Shown: positions 7,809 to 15,664 of the stretch, in pieces
How the letters are laid out: each line of letters opens with the position of its first letter
Position numbering within the stretch: position 1 is the first letter of the stretch
Source: Actinoplanes utahensis
GTDB taxonomy: Bacteria > Actinomycetota > Actinomycetes > Mycobacteriales > Micromonosporaceae
Direction: 5' to 3'
Assembly: GCF_016862455.1 (NCBI RefSeq)
Contig: NZ_BOMZ01000048.1
Location: forward strand, 1 to 64,000
Length of the DNA stretch: 64,000 nucleotides
The notes under the pieces: model-generated
What the model was told of the DNA's origin: nothing
The model's input: only the letters and a program-made list of their open reading frames with translations
Database searches by the model: none
Program-made: the position numbers and the translations under genes

Positions 7809-8795
7809 TCAGCGGTCGATGGTCTGCTGGAGGTGGGCGGGGTAACGGTCGCCCTGCACCGGGATCTTCGCCGCCGCGGCGTCGAGGTCGGCGAGCTCGG
7901 CCGGGGTGAGGACCAGGTCGGCGGCCGCGATGTTCTCGGCGAGCCGGCCGGTGTTGCGGGTTCCCGGGATCGGGACGATCCACGGCTTGCGGGCGAGCAG
8001 CCAGGCCAGCGCGACCTGCCCCGGGGTGGCGCCCCGGCCGGCCGCGACCGCGCCGAGCAGATCGACCACGGCCTGGTTGGCGGCGCGGGCCTCGGGCGTG
8101 AACCGCGGCAGCCCGCTGCGCATGTCCCCGTCGGCGAACGCGGTGCCCGCACTGATCTTGCCGGTCAGGAAGCCCCGGCCGAGCGGGCTGAACGGCACGA
8201 ACCCGATGCCCAGCTCCTCCAGGACCCCCAGGATCTCGTCCTCCGGCTCCCGCCACCACAGCGAGTACTCGCTCTGCACCGCCGTCACCGGCTGCACGGC
8301 GTGCGCCCGCCGGATGGTCCGCGTGCCCGCCTCGGACAGGCCGAAGTGCCGCACCTTCCCGGCGTCGATCAGCTCCCGCACCGTCCCGGCGACGTCCTCG
8401 ATCGGCACGTCCGGGTCGACGCGGTGCTGGTAGAACAGGTCGATCGTGTCGATGCCGAGCCGCCGCAGGCTGGCGTCGGCGACCTCCCGGATGTGTTCCG
8501 GACGGCTGTCCAGTCCGCTGCGCCGGGCGCCGTCGCCGATCCCGAAACCGAACTTGGTGGCGATCACCACCCGCTCCCGGAACGGCGCCAGAGCCTCGCC
8601 GACGACCTCCTCGTTGACGAACGGGCCGTACACCTCCGCGGTGTCGAAGAAGGTGACACCCGCCTCGACGGCCGCCCGGATCAGCGCGACACCGTCCGCG
8701 CGGTCGGTGGCCGGACCGTAGCCGTGGCTGATGCCCATGCAGCCGAGCCCGAGAGCGGAGACCTCGAGCCCGTTACCCAGAGTGCGCTTGTGCAC
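7809..8795 (-). CDS. Aldo/keto reductase
   Basis: A 328-residue AKR-superfamily protein from a GTG at 8795 with a good ribosome binding site (agagga). It should reduce carbonyl compounds with NADPH in the cytoplasm. It has the N-terminal strand LGLGCMGISHGY, the catalytic Asp/Tyr segment FFDTAEVYG, Lys in VIATKFGF, His in DLFYQHRVDP, and the NADPH-binding motif PIPGTRNTGRLAENI. It resembles the YajO/AKR13 class annotated as general stress or oxidoreductase proteins. The long open frame upstream to 9887 is not protein-like before this start. The substrate is unknown. Confidence 0.88.
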   Translation of the reverse strand: MHKRTLGNGLEVSALGLGCMGISHGYGPATDRADGVALIRAAVEAGVTFFDTAEVYGPFVNEEVVGEALAPFRERVVIATKFGFGIGDGARRSGLDSRPEHIREVADASLRRLGIDTIDLFYQHRVDPDVPIEDVAGTVRELIDAGKVRHFGLSEAGTRTIRRAHAVQPVTAVQSEYSLWWREPEDEILGVLEELGIGFVPFSPLGRGFLTGKISAGTAFADGDMRSGLPRFTPEARAANQAVVDLLGAVAAGRGATPGQVALAWLLARKPWIVPIPGTRNTGRLAENIAAADLVLTPAELADLDAAAAKIPVQGDRYPAHLQQTIDR

Positions 8796-8849
8796 CGTCG
8801 GTTCCTCTCGAAAAGAGCGACAACCCCTGTGCAGCGTACGGGTGAGTTT

Positions 8850-9080
8850 CGGTAGGGCCCACGAGGAGCAGATCGCGGACCCGGCCGCCGCCGACATCGA
8901 GGCCGCCCTGGCGGAGCACCCCGACGTCAGCGCCGTCCTGATCATCGCCCCGACCGAGTACGGCACCGGCGCCGACGTCCGCGGCATCGCCGAGATTGCC
9001 ACCGCCGCAACCTGCCCCTGCTGGTCGACGAGGCGTGGGGAGCGCACTTCGATCGCGGCGATGCGCGACGCGCCCGGCGG
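8850..9080 (+). pseudogene. Orn/Lys/Arg decarboxylase fragment, frameshifted
   Basis: The frame around 8860-8990 reads HPDVSAVLIIAPTEYGTGAD followed by VRGIAEI, which matches the PLP-binding core of Orn/Lys/Arg decarboxylases. Near 8997-9003 the match jumps to another frame, RRNLPLLVDEAWGAHFD, the next family motif. The catalytic Lys segment and the whole C-terminal domain are missing, and no start is evident. So this is a short remnant with a frameshift, squeezed between the aldo/keto reductase and the IPT/TIG gene. Confidence 0.65.
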
Positions 9081-9112
9081 ACCGTGCGCCGCAACGCCGT
9101 GCGGGGTCGTGG

Positions 9113-10339
9113 TCAGTAGGGGCCGACGGTGAAGGTGGCGCCGCTGCTGACGATGGAGGGGTTGCCGTTGCCGCCGGCGTTGGTGGCGCCGTTGTCGACC
9201 ACCGTCACGACGTAGGCGTCGTGCGGGATCGGGTTGCCGGTGGGTGAGCTGTTCGACGGGTCCAGGGCGTCGGCGGCCAGGTCCAGGTTGCAGACGAGTT
9301 CGTTGTCGGTGACGACGACCACGTCCTCGCATTCGGCGACGCCCCGGTTGCTGCCCATGTTGTAGGCGCCGTCGACCAGGAACACGTGCGGGTCGGCGCT
9401 GGTCGGGGCGCTGCCGTTGACGAAGTTGAGCTGGGAGAAGCCGGCGCCGGTGATGTCGAGGGTGACCTTCTTCCCCGGGCGGCCGTTGTCCGGGGCCACG
9501 TTGATGCCGTTGCTGTAGTCGAACAGGATCGCCGGGTCGGCGGTGCCGCTGTTGTTGTCGGGGTCGGTGCTGTGCACCGGCCCGCCGGGCGTGCTGATCG
9601 TCATGGTGAGGTTGCTCTGCGGCGCTCGCGGACCGGTGACCGCGGTGAAGCTCCTGCCGTCGGAGGCCAGCTTGATGTTGGTGACCGGGGTGCCGCCGAT
9701 GGTGGCGGTGACCGGCATCGTGACGGCGGTGAAGCCGGTGCCGGTCACCGTGATCGTCTGTCCGCCGCCGGCCGGGCTGCTCGTCGGCGTGGCCGAGACG
9801 ATCGTCGGCTTGGTCACCACGTTGTAGGTGGAGGTGGCCAGCAGCGGACCGGTGGGGGAGACCCCGGAGTAGGCGCAGACGCTCCACTTACCGGTCGTCT
9901 GCCCGGCGGCCAGGACCAGCCCGGTCGTGTTGATCGCGCTCGGCGCCCCCTGGCCGTCGAGCGCGGGGTACGAGCTCGACGGCACCCGGAAAGCGATCTT
10001 CGTCCCGCTGACCCGGGTGATGTCGGCCGGGTCGACGGTCAGGATGCCGGCGGTGACCGCGCCGGCGTTCGACGCGATCTGGACCGGGCTCTTCGCCGTG
10101 GAGGTGCAGGGCCCGAACTGGAACTGGACCTGCGGCACGACCCCCTCAGCGAAGGTGTTGGCGTTCGCGGCGGTGGCCGGAACCGTGCCGACCACCATGT
10201 TGCCGCCGCCGCTCAGGCCGTACGGCTTGGTCAGCGTCATGTTCAGCGCGGCGGCACGGGCCGGCACGGCGGTGCCGGTCAGGACCAGAGCGGTCGTGGC
10301 GGCGCAGGCGAGGCTGGCTGCGGGTTTCGACAGGTTCAC
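9113..10339 (-). CDS. Secreted IPT/TIG-domain protein
   Basis: A 408-residue protein with a signal peptide (MNLSKPAASLACAATTALVL, cleavage after ARA near residue 29). The mature chain is Thr/Ser/Gly/Asn-rich and all-beta. Residues 178-265 fit an IPT/TIG immunoglobulin-like domain (PTIVSATPTSSPAGGG, VTGTGFTA, ATIGGTPV). The flanking segments (LNMTLTKPYGLSGGGN; KVTLDITGAGFSQLN) also look like beta-sandwich modules. Four Cys residues could form disulfides. No LPXTG or membrane anchor is visible, so it is probably released. IPT/TIG domains mediate binding, but the target is unknown. Confidence 0.75.
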   Translation of the reverse strand: MNLSKPAASLACAATTALVLTGTAVPARAAALNMTLTKPYGLSGGGNMVVGTVPATAANANTFAEGVVPQVQFQFGPCTSTAKSPVQIASNAGAVTAGILTVDPADITRVSGTKIAFRVPSSSYPALDGQGAPSAINTTGLVLAAGQTTGKWSVCAYSGVSPTGPLLATSTYNVVTKPTIVSATPTSSPAGGGQTITVTGTGFTAVTMPVTATIGGTPVTNIKLASDGRSFTAVTGPRAPQSNLTMTISTPGGPVHSTDPDNNSGTADPAILFDYSNGINVAPDNGRPGKKVTLDITGAGFSQLNFVNGSAPTSADPHVFLVDGAYNMGSNRGVAECEDVVVVTDNELVCNLDLAADALDPSNSSPTGNPIPHDAYVVTVVDNGATNAGGNGNPSIVSSGATFTVGPY

Positions 10340-10393
10340 CGGGAGCAGCGTAGCGACGCCACGACTCTCCGTAGTGCGAAACGGGAGAAGTGC

Positions 10394-11152
10394 TCAGCCC
10401 TGGTAGGGCGGCGCGACACCCCAGCCCCAGTGCGGCACCGGCGCCCGGCGCGGGGGAGTGGCGCCCGGCTGCGAGTTCGCCAGCGCCAGCCGGGTGCCCC
10501 ACTCGAGGTAGCCGAGGAACGCCGCCCGGAACTCCGGATCGTCCGGCAGGCCGACATCGTCCGCCGCGTCCATCAGCAGGCTCACCCAGCGGCGCCGCTG
10601 GGGCTCGGTGATCGACTTGCCGAGGTGGTGGGCGAGCATGTTCGGATAGCCGCCGCGCTCGGCGGTGTACCGGGCCGGGCCACCGAAGACCTCCGACAGC
10701 CAGATCGCGACGTGCCGCGGGTGGGCCGGATCCATGTGCGCGAACAGCGGCCCGACCACCGGATCGGCCTTCACCAGTTCGTAGAACCGCTCGGTGAGCC
10801 GCTCGAACGCCTCGGCGCCGCCGGCCCACGCGAACAGCGTCGGCACCGAACCGCCGGCGCCCCGCACCGTGGTCGGCTCGTAGTGGCGCATCTCCTCGAT
10901 CGACTCGATCCACGGCCGGATCTCGGCGAGGAAACCGGGGAACAGATCACCGCCGCGGAAGCCCTTGAGGTGGTCCTCCGCCGATGTCCAGGTGATCCGG
11001 AGAACGTAGACCTCCGGCTCCTCGGAACAGCGGCTCAACTCGTAGTCGGCGCATTGCGGCGCCTCGGCCAGGAAACGTGACGCCCGTTCGTAGGACTGCT
11101 CGAAGGCCGCGGTGTCGCCGGGAATGCGGTACCGGATGTACTCCACCGTCAT
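10394..11152 (-). CDS. ABM monooxygenase-truncated hemoglobin fusion
   Basis: A 252-residue two-domain protein. Residues 1-90 resemble the antibiotic biosynthesis monooxygenase fold (YIRYRIPGDTAAFEQSY, YVLRITWTSAEDHLKGFR). Residues 103-225 are a group II truncated hemoglobin: B10 Tyr in ERFYELVKADP (Tyr 124), proximal His in MLAHHLG (His 176) and the group II G8 Trp in RRRWVSLL (Trp 189). Group II hemoglobins bind O2 or NO, and the ABM half could supply oxygenase or heme-related chemistry. The Pro/Trp-rich tail (PVPHWGWGVAPP) is also seen in actinobacterial members. It starts 24 bp after the racemase gene and is probably co-transcribed with it. Confidence 0.85.
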   Translation of the reverse strand: MTVEYIRYRIPGDTAAFEQSYERASRFLAEAPQCADYELSRCSEEPEVYVLRITWTSAEDHLKGFRGGDLFPGFLAEIRPWIESIEEMRHYEPTTVRGAGGSVPTLFAWAGGAEAFERLTERFYELVKADPVVGPLFAHMDPAHPRHVAIWLSEVFGGPARYTAERGGYPNMLAHHLGKSITEPQRRRWVSLLMDAADDVGLPDDPEFRAAFLGYLEWGTRLALANSQPGATPPRRAPVPHWGWGVAPPYQG

Positions 11153-11168
11153 GTAATCATGTAATCAT
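11150..11168. repeat. Tandem octamer just upstream of the hemoglobin fusion
   Basis: On the plus strand the sequence reads catgtaat-catgtaat-cat, two exact 8-bp copies plus a partial third. On the coding strand it overlaps the start codon, and it stands where a ribosome binding site would be expected, with no purine-rich element visible. It may be an operator or a source of start-site ambiguity. Confidence 0.4.
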
Positions 11169-11176
11169 CCCGAGGG

Positions 11177-11869
11177 TCAGAGCGCGAGTGCCCGATCGAC
11201 GGCGGCCTCGCAGTGCAACCGCGTGGTCGGGAAGACCGGGACGCTGCTGTCGGTCTCGTCGACCAGCAGTTCGATCTCGGTGCAGCCGTAGATCACGCCC
11301 TCCGCGCCGTCCGCCACCAACGCGGCGATGACCCGCCGGTAGGCCGCCCGCGACTCCGGCCGCACGATGCCCAGACACAGCTCGTCATAGATGACGTCGC
11401 TGACGATCCGCTGATCCTCCGGTCCCGGCACCAGCACCTCGAGCCCGTGTTCGGCCAGCCGGCCGCGGTAGAAGTCCTGCTCCATCGTGAACCGCGTGCC
11501 GAGCAGCCCGACCGTGCCCACCCCGGCGCGCTTGACCGCCTCCGCCGTGGTGTCGGCCAGATGCAGCAGCGGAATCCCGGCCGCCGCCTCGACCCGGCCG
11601 GCCACCTTGTGCATGGTGTTCGTGCACAACACCACGAACTCCGCGCCGGCCGCCTCCAGAGCCCGGGCCGCCTCGCCCAGCACCGCCGCCGCGTCCTCCC
11701 ACCGGCCCTCCGACTGCATCGCCTCGATGGCGGCGAAGTCGACCGAATAGAGCACGCAGCGGGCCGAGTGCAGCCCGCCGAGCCGCTGATGCGTGAGTTC
11801 GTTGAGAAGCCGGTAGTACTCGGCGGTGGACTGCCAGCTCATCCCACCCAGGAGACCGATTAGACGCAT
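11177..11869 (-). CDS. Aspartate/glutamate racemase family protein
   Basis: A 230-residue protein from the ATG at 11869 (MRLIGLLGGMSWQST); the upstream ATG at 11893 gives an extra N-terminus the family lacks. It has the two catalytic Cys motifs of PLP-independent racemases: VLCTNTMHK (first Cys) and VIYGCTEIELLV (second Cys). GLLGGMSWQSTAEYY is characteristic of the YgeA/RacX broad-specificity amino-acid racemases. It would interconvert L and D amino acids such as Asp, Glu or others. It lies upstream of the hemoglobin fusion and faces the small NTF2-like gene across 42 bp. Confidence 0.87.
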   Translation of the reverse strand: MRLIGLLGGMSWQSTAEYYRLLNELTHQRLGGLHSARCVLYSVDFAAIEAMQSEGRWEDAAAVLGEAARALEAAGAEFVVLCTNTMHKVAGRVEAAAGIPLLHLADTTAEAVKRAGVGTVGLLGTRFTMEQDFYRGRLAEHGLEVLVPGPEDQRIVSDVIYDELCLGIVRPESRAAYRRVIAALVADGAEGVIYGCTEIELLVDETDSSVPVFPTTRLHCEAAVDRALAL

Positions 11870-11911
11870 GCCCGGACGGTATCCGGCCGCCATGGGTTAT
11901 GTTCGTTGAGT

Positions 11912-12313
11912 ATGACGGATACCGATGCCATACAGCCCACCCCTGATCCGCACGAGCACGTGGCCGCCTACTGTGCGGCGTTCGCCACCGGATCCAGCGC
12001 CGTCGTCGACCGGTTCTACGAACCCGACAGCGTCCTGATCCCCTCGCCCGGCGCCCTCGTCACCGGAGCGCCCGACCGCCAGACGGCGCTGGCACATCTG
12101 CTCGGATACGGCCTGCCGATGACCGCCCAGGCCCGGCAGCTGTACGTGGCCGGAGATGTCGCCCTGGCCATCGTGGACTGGTCGATACGCGGGACCGCCC
12201 GCCAAGGATTCCCCCTCGACCTGCGGGGCAGCGCCACCGACGTGCTCCGCCGGGGCGCCGACGGCCGCTGGCGTTACCTCATCGACAACCCGTTCGGGAC
12301 CGGCGCGGGCTGA
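11912..12313 (+). CDS. NTF2-like / SnoaL-like domain protein
   Basis: A 133-residue protein starting MTDTDAIQPT. The pattern of a first helix (VAAYCAAFATGSSAVVDRFY), then DSVLIPSPGALVTG, then antiparallel strands (ARQLYVAGDVALAIVDW; ADGRWRYLIDNPFG) is the NTF2-like cone fold found in DUF4440 and SnoaL-like proteins. No catalytic residue set can be assigned. Ile-Asp-Asn-Pro near the end is the usual family finish. It is transcribed away from the racemase gene. The role is unknown. Confidence 0.72.
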   Translation: MTDTDAIQPTPDPHEHVAAYCAAFATGSSAVVDRFYEPDSVLIPSPGALVTGAPDRQTALAHLLGYGLPMTAQARQLYVAGDVALAIVDWSIRGTARQGFPLDLRGSATDVLRRGADGRWRYLIDNPFGTGAG

Positions 12314-12334
12314 TCCCAGGCCACCTGCGGCTGA

Positions 12335-12709
12335 TCACAGCACGTAAGTGGCGATCATCTGGCCGAGCTGGCGGATGTCGGAGCTGGCCTTGAACTCCAG
12401 GCGAACCTTGCCGAGGCCACTGAAATACAGCTCCAGCTCGGCGTCCCGATCGAAGTTGCCCGCCGTCTCGATCGAGAAAGCCTGAATCTTGCTGTACGGC
12501 AGAGAGGTGAAATCCACCTTCTTCCCGGTCATGCCCTGGATGTTGGCGGCGATCAGGCGCTTGTTCGTGAACGTCACGAAGTCACGGGTCGTCTTGAACG
12601 CGTAGACCAGCTGCTCGCCGTTGATCAGCAGCGGGGCGACCTGCTGGTAGACGGCGCCGGGGTCGACCGGGGTGAGCTTGAAAACCGACGGACTGGAGAA
12701 ATCGATCAC
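12335..12709 (-). CDS. PH domain protein (bacterial PH, YvbH-like)
   Basis: About 124 residues from a GTG at 12709 (VIDFSSPSVF). The chain fits a bacterial pleckstrin-homology domain: LLINGEQLVYAFKTTRDFVT, FTNKRLIAANIQG, GKKVDFTSLPYSKIQAFSIE, and the C-terminal helix SSDIRQLGQMIATYVL. Family members are cytosolic proteins of unknown molecular role and form ring oligomers in known structures. The upstream part of the open frame (to 12841) is low-complexity and is excluded. The ribosome binding site is weak, so the start is moderately sure. It converges on the NTF2-like gene. Confidence 0.78.
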   Translation of the reverse strand: MIDFSSPSVFKLTPVDPGAVYQQVAPLLINGEQLVYAFKTTRDFVTFTNKRLIAANIQGMTGKKVDFTSLPYSKIQAFSIETAGNFDRDAELELYFSGLGKVRLEFKASSDIRQLGQMIATYVL

Positions 12710-13227
12710 GAGCCGATCGTAGTTCCCACCCGCACACCCCGGTTCCACCTTCGCCCCGTTCGACTCCGCCCGCCTCTGCCCTACCACTCCACCCCGACCT
12801 GCCTCGCAGGCCTGACCGCGGCCCGCCCGCTTCCGCTTCACTCCGCGGGGCTGTCCGTGCAGCGGCGGATCTTGCTCGACTGGCTCGCCGGTTGTCGACC
12901 TTGTGAGGTTGTGGTGAATCGGTTCGCCCGAAACTCACTAGATCTCGCACGTGAGAGGTGGAAGGGGTGAATCCGTTGCGGGCGGGCGGGTTTTCATCCG
13001 CTGGGTTGGATCTGGTGAGCGCGTGGTGGCGCGGACAGCGAAAGCTCCACGATCGACAAGGGGGGGGGCGGCGAATCGGCCAGCAGGGTAAACACTGAGA
13101 ACCAGCCGGACCGGCCGCCGGGCTCGCCCGCCGCCCCTCAACAGACAGTCCCCGCTACGCCGGAAAATGGCCTGTGGGCGGGAGCGGTTCGTGTGAGCAT
13201 TGCCGTTCCGGACGAAGGGCGGCGGGA
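12710..13227. other. 518-bp intergenic region
   Basis: No convincing gene is present in any frame. It contains a run of nine G at 13060-13068 and a lone half of the palindromic repeat family (ctgagaaccagccgg near 13095). This region separates the divergently transcribed PH-domain and Thg1 genes, so both promoters must be here. I see no clear -35/-10 pair. Confidence 0.5.
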
Positions 13228-14001
13228 GTGGAGACGTTCGAGGCGAGGCAGCGGAGCCGGGAATACTTCCACGCGCTCACCGTGCTGCCCGGGGTCTGGA
13301 CCGTGCTGCGACTCGACGGGCGAGGGTTCTCGCGGTTCACCGAGCAGCACTTCAGCAAGCCGTTCGACGAACGGTTCGCCGAGCACATGACCGTGGCGGC
13401 CGAAACGCTGCTGGTCGAGATGGGGGCGCGATACGCGTACACGGTCAGTGACGAGATCTCCCTGTTGTTCGCCCCCGGCTTCGAGCTGTTCGGCCGGTCC
13501 GTGGAGAAGCTCGTGTCGGTCTCGGCGGGCATCGGCAGCGCCGCGTTCACCCGGGCCGCGGGGACGGCCGCGCACTTCGACTCGCGGTTGTGGCTCGGCG
13601 CGACCGTCGGGGACGTGGTCGACTACTTCTCCTGGCGGCAGTCGGACGCGGCCCGGTCCGCCCTGAACGGCTGGTGCTACTGGACACTGCGGGCCGCGGG
13701 ACGGACCCGGCAGGAAGCCGCCGACGCCATCGAGGGTGCGAGCACCGCCGGCAAGAACGACCTGCTGTACCGGCACGGCATCAACTTCAACGAGGTGCCG
13801 TCCTGGCAGCGTCGCGGGATCGGCCTGTGGTGGGAGACCTACCAACGGTCCGGCCACGACCCGATCCGCGGCATCGACGTCACCGCCGACCGGCGGCGCA
13901 TCCACATCGAACGCTCCCTGCCGATGAAGGACACCTACCGCGACCTCGTCGAGCAGCTCACCGGCAGCCCCGTCTCCACGGGTCAGCACTGCCACGGCTG
14001 A
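13228..14001 (+). CDS. Thg1-family (tRNA-His guanylyltransferase-like) protein
   Basis: A 257-residue protein from a GTG at 13228, preceded by a purine-rich gaagggcggcgggag. It has the Thg1 palm-domain signatures: RLDGRGFSRF (metal-binding Asp 30 with Gly 31), YTVSDEISLLF (second metal pair Asp 75 and Glu 76) and HGINFNEVPSWQRRGIG. Thg1 proteins add a nucleotide in the 3'-5' direction to tRNA-His; bacterial Thg1-like proteins instead often repair truncated 5' ends of tRNAs and other RNAs. No tRNA gene or ligase is next to it, so the RNA substrate is not known. The usual HTxP-type termini are not seen. Confidence 0.85.
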   Translation: METFEARQRSREYFHALTVLPGVWTVLRLDGRGFSRFTEQHFSKPFDERFAEHMTVAAETLLVEMGARYAYTVSDEISLLFAPGFELFGRSVEKLVSVSAGIGSAAFTRAAGTAAHFDSRLWLGATVGDVVDYFSWRQSDAARSALNGWCYWTLRAAGRTRQEAADAIEGASTAGKNDLLYRHGINFNEVPSWQRRGIGLWWETYQRSGHDPIRGIDVTADRRRIHIERSLPMKDTYRDLVEQLTGSPVSTGQHCHG

Positions 14002-14317
14002 ACCCGCGTGGAACGGTGCCGTGTTGGTTGCGGTCTTGTTCGGCTGGTTGTGGGCTGTCTCAGCTGCGCTGAGACAGCCCCACAACCAGCCGGGGGTGAC
14101 CGGGACGGGCATGCATGAGCTGCACCCGGAGGCGGTCGTGAGGGGACGCCTGCCGTTGGCGCCGCGAGGCACGGGACGGTGCGTGGCCCGTACCGGAGCG
14201 TGGTGTGAGAGAAGCGCCGCGGACCGGAAGCGGGCAACTGTCATAGCGGTGCCGCGCTCTGTCCTCCCGTGGTTCTGGCATCGGTTGCGGGAGGTGGACG
14301 GCGAACCGCGGGCGGGT
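14002..14317. other. 316-bp intergenic region
   Basis: The gap lies between the converging Thg1 gene and the dikinase-like gene. It contains a long perfect-type palindrome (14041-14092) and a second hairpin with arms cctcccg (14263-14269) and cgggagg (14288-14294) about 20 bp after the dikinase gene on its strand. Frames open through it but look non-coding. The two hairpins are likely terminators for the two genes. Confidence 0.5.
14041..14092. repeat. Long palindromic repeat (GCTGTCTC family)
   Basis: Arms cggctggttgtgggctgtct + cag and the matching ctgagacagccccacaacca + gccg pair over about 23 bp with one bulged base, around a 5-nt loop. It lies 39 bp after the Thg1 stop codon. It is the cleanest copy of the dispersed family and could form a terminator hairpin or cruciform. 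No T-run follows it. Confidence 0.7.
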
Positions 14318-15664
14318 TCAGGGGAGTTCCTGAGCCCAGCCGAGCAGGCGGTCGAGGTGAGGATCGGTGTCTCCGGTGGTGATCTCGGCCGTGCCGGGGA
14401 CGACCTCGCCGCCGGTGCCGTCGATGCTGATGACCGTGCCTGCCGGGAACGACCGGCCGCCGCAGTGGACCCGCCCGCCGCCCGGGTCGACGGTGAGGGC
14501 GGCGGTGGCGACGACGGCCGGCTTTCCCATGGAACGGGCGACCACCGCGGCGTGGCTGGTCGGCCCGCCGACCGTGGTCACGATCCCGGCGGCGGCGGCC
14601 AGACCGTGCATGTCGAGGGGCGACGTATGCGGGCGGACCAGTATCACCGGCCCGTCCGCCGCCATTCGGACGGCCTGATCGGCGGTGACCGCGATCCGTC
14701 CGCTCGCGACCCCGGGACTCGCCCCGACCCCGCGCGCGATGACCTCCGCGACATCCCGGATCCGCGGGGTGCGGGCGGCCCGCAGATGCCGCGGAGTGAC
14801 TCGTGCCAGAGCCGTCGCCCGGTCGATGAGGCCCTCGCCGACCAGGTCCACGGCGACGCGCACCGCCGCCCGGCCGCTCAAACCGCCCGGCCTGACCTGG
14901 AGGAACCACAGCTTTCCCGACTCGAACGTGAACTCCACGTGGCAGGCGTCGCGGTAATGCCGCTCCGCCCGGTCGAGACCGTCGACCAAGGGTGTCCAGA
15001 TCGCCGGCTCCCGTGCTGCGAGGTCGCTCAACGGCCGGGTGGCGGACTGCCCGGACACCACCGCGTCGCCCCGGCGCTCGAACAGGACGTCACCGAACGG
15101 CGCCCGCACGCCGGTGCTCGGATCACGGCTGAACGCGACACCGCTCCCGCTGCGCTCATCGCGATCGCCGAACACCATGGCCTGCACGATCACCGCTGTC
15201 CCGAGGTCGTGCGGAATGCCGTGCACCTCCCGGTAGGAGACGGCACGCGGCGCACGCCACGACCGGAACACCGCCTCCACGGCGGCGCGCAGGCCGTCGG
15301 CCGGATCGACATCGAGGATCGTGTCCATCATGCCGGGCATCGAGACCGCCGCGCCCGAGCGAACCGAGACCGACAGCGGCCGGTTACTCGCGCCGAATCG
15401 TTCCCGGGCCGCCGTCTCCAGATCGTGAACCGCCGCGGTCATCTCGGCCTCGAGCCCGTCGGGGAACCGGCCGTCGCGGAGAAACGCGCGGCATGCGGCG
15501 GTGGTGATGACGAAGCCCGGCGGCACCGGCAGACCGAGCCCCGCCAGCGTCCTCAGCCCGTGCGCCTTCCCACCGAGCACATCCTCGGCCAGGCCGACAG
15601 AAGCGTCGGGGGAGGACGGAAGGCCGGCGGCCGTTTCCGGAGCGAGGGGATGGATGGAGGTCAT
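14318..15664 (-). CDS. Pyruvate phosphate dikinase-like protein without TIM barrel
   Basis: A 448-residue protein made of the ATP-grasp half of PPDK (about 20-290; LGGKAHGLRTL, SVRSGAAVSMPGMMDTIL, ending LWFLQVRPG) and the phosphohistidine domain (about 320-430; VGGPTSHAAVVARSMGKPAV with the catalytic His). The C-terminal PEP/pyruvate-binding TIM barrel of true PPDK (about 350 residues) is absent; the stop follows a normal domain end, so this is an architecture and not a truncation. It could autophosphorylate on His and pass phosphate to another acceptor. M. tuberculosis Rv1127c, annotated ppdK, is of similarly short length. It is the last gene of a three-gene set with 4-nt overlaps. Confidence 0.85.
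   Translation of the reverse strand: MTSIHPLAPETAAGLPSSPDASVGLAEDVLGGKAHGLRTLAGLGLPVPPGFVITTAACRAFLRDGRFPDGLEAEMTAAVHDLETAARERFGASNRPLSVSVRSGAAVSMPGMMDTILDVDPADGLRAAVEAVFRSWRAPRAVSYREVHGIPHDLGTAVIVQAMVFGDRDERSGSGVAFSRDPSTGVRAPFGDVLFERRGDAVVSGQSATRPLSDLAAREPAIWTPLVDGLDRAERHYRDACHVEFTFESGKLWFLQVRPGGLSGRAAVRVAVDLVGEGLIDRATALARVTPRHLRAARTPRIRDVAEVIARGVGASPGVASGRIAVTADQAVRMAADGPVILVRPHTSPLDMHGLAAAAGIVTTVGGPTSHAAVVARSMGKPAVVATAALTVDPGGGRVHCGGRSFPAGTVISIDGTGGEVVPGTAEITTGDTDPHLDRLLGWAQELP

Noticed and set aside
7833..8855. Long plus-strand ORF opposite the aldo/keto reductase
   Set aside because: It is the antisense shadow of a gene with clear motifs; the translation is rich in Arg/Gly/Pro and has no family features.
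12582..12950. A 122-residue minus ORF over the start of the PH-domain gene
   Set aside because: The composition is basic and low-complexity, and it reads the PH-domain gene in a wrong frame.
14060..14281. Short ORFs in the gap after the Thg1 gene
   Set aside because: They run through the palindromic repeat and have Arg/Pro-rich composition and no ribosome binding site.
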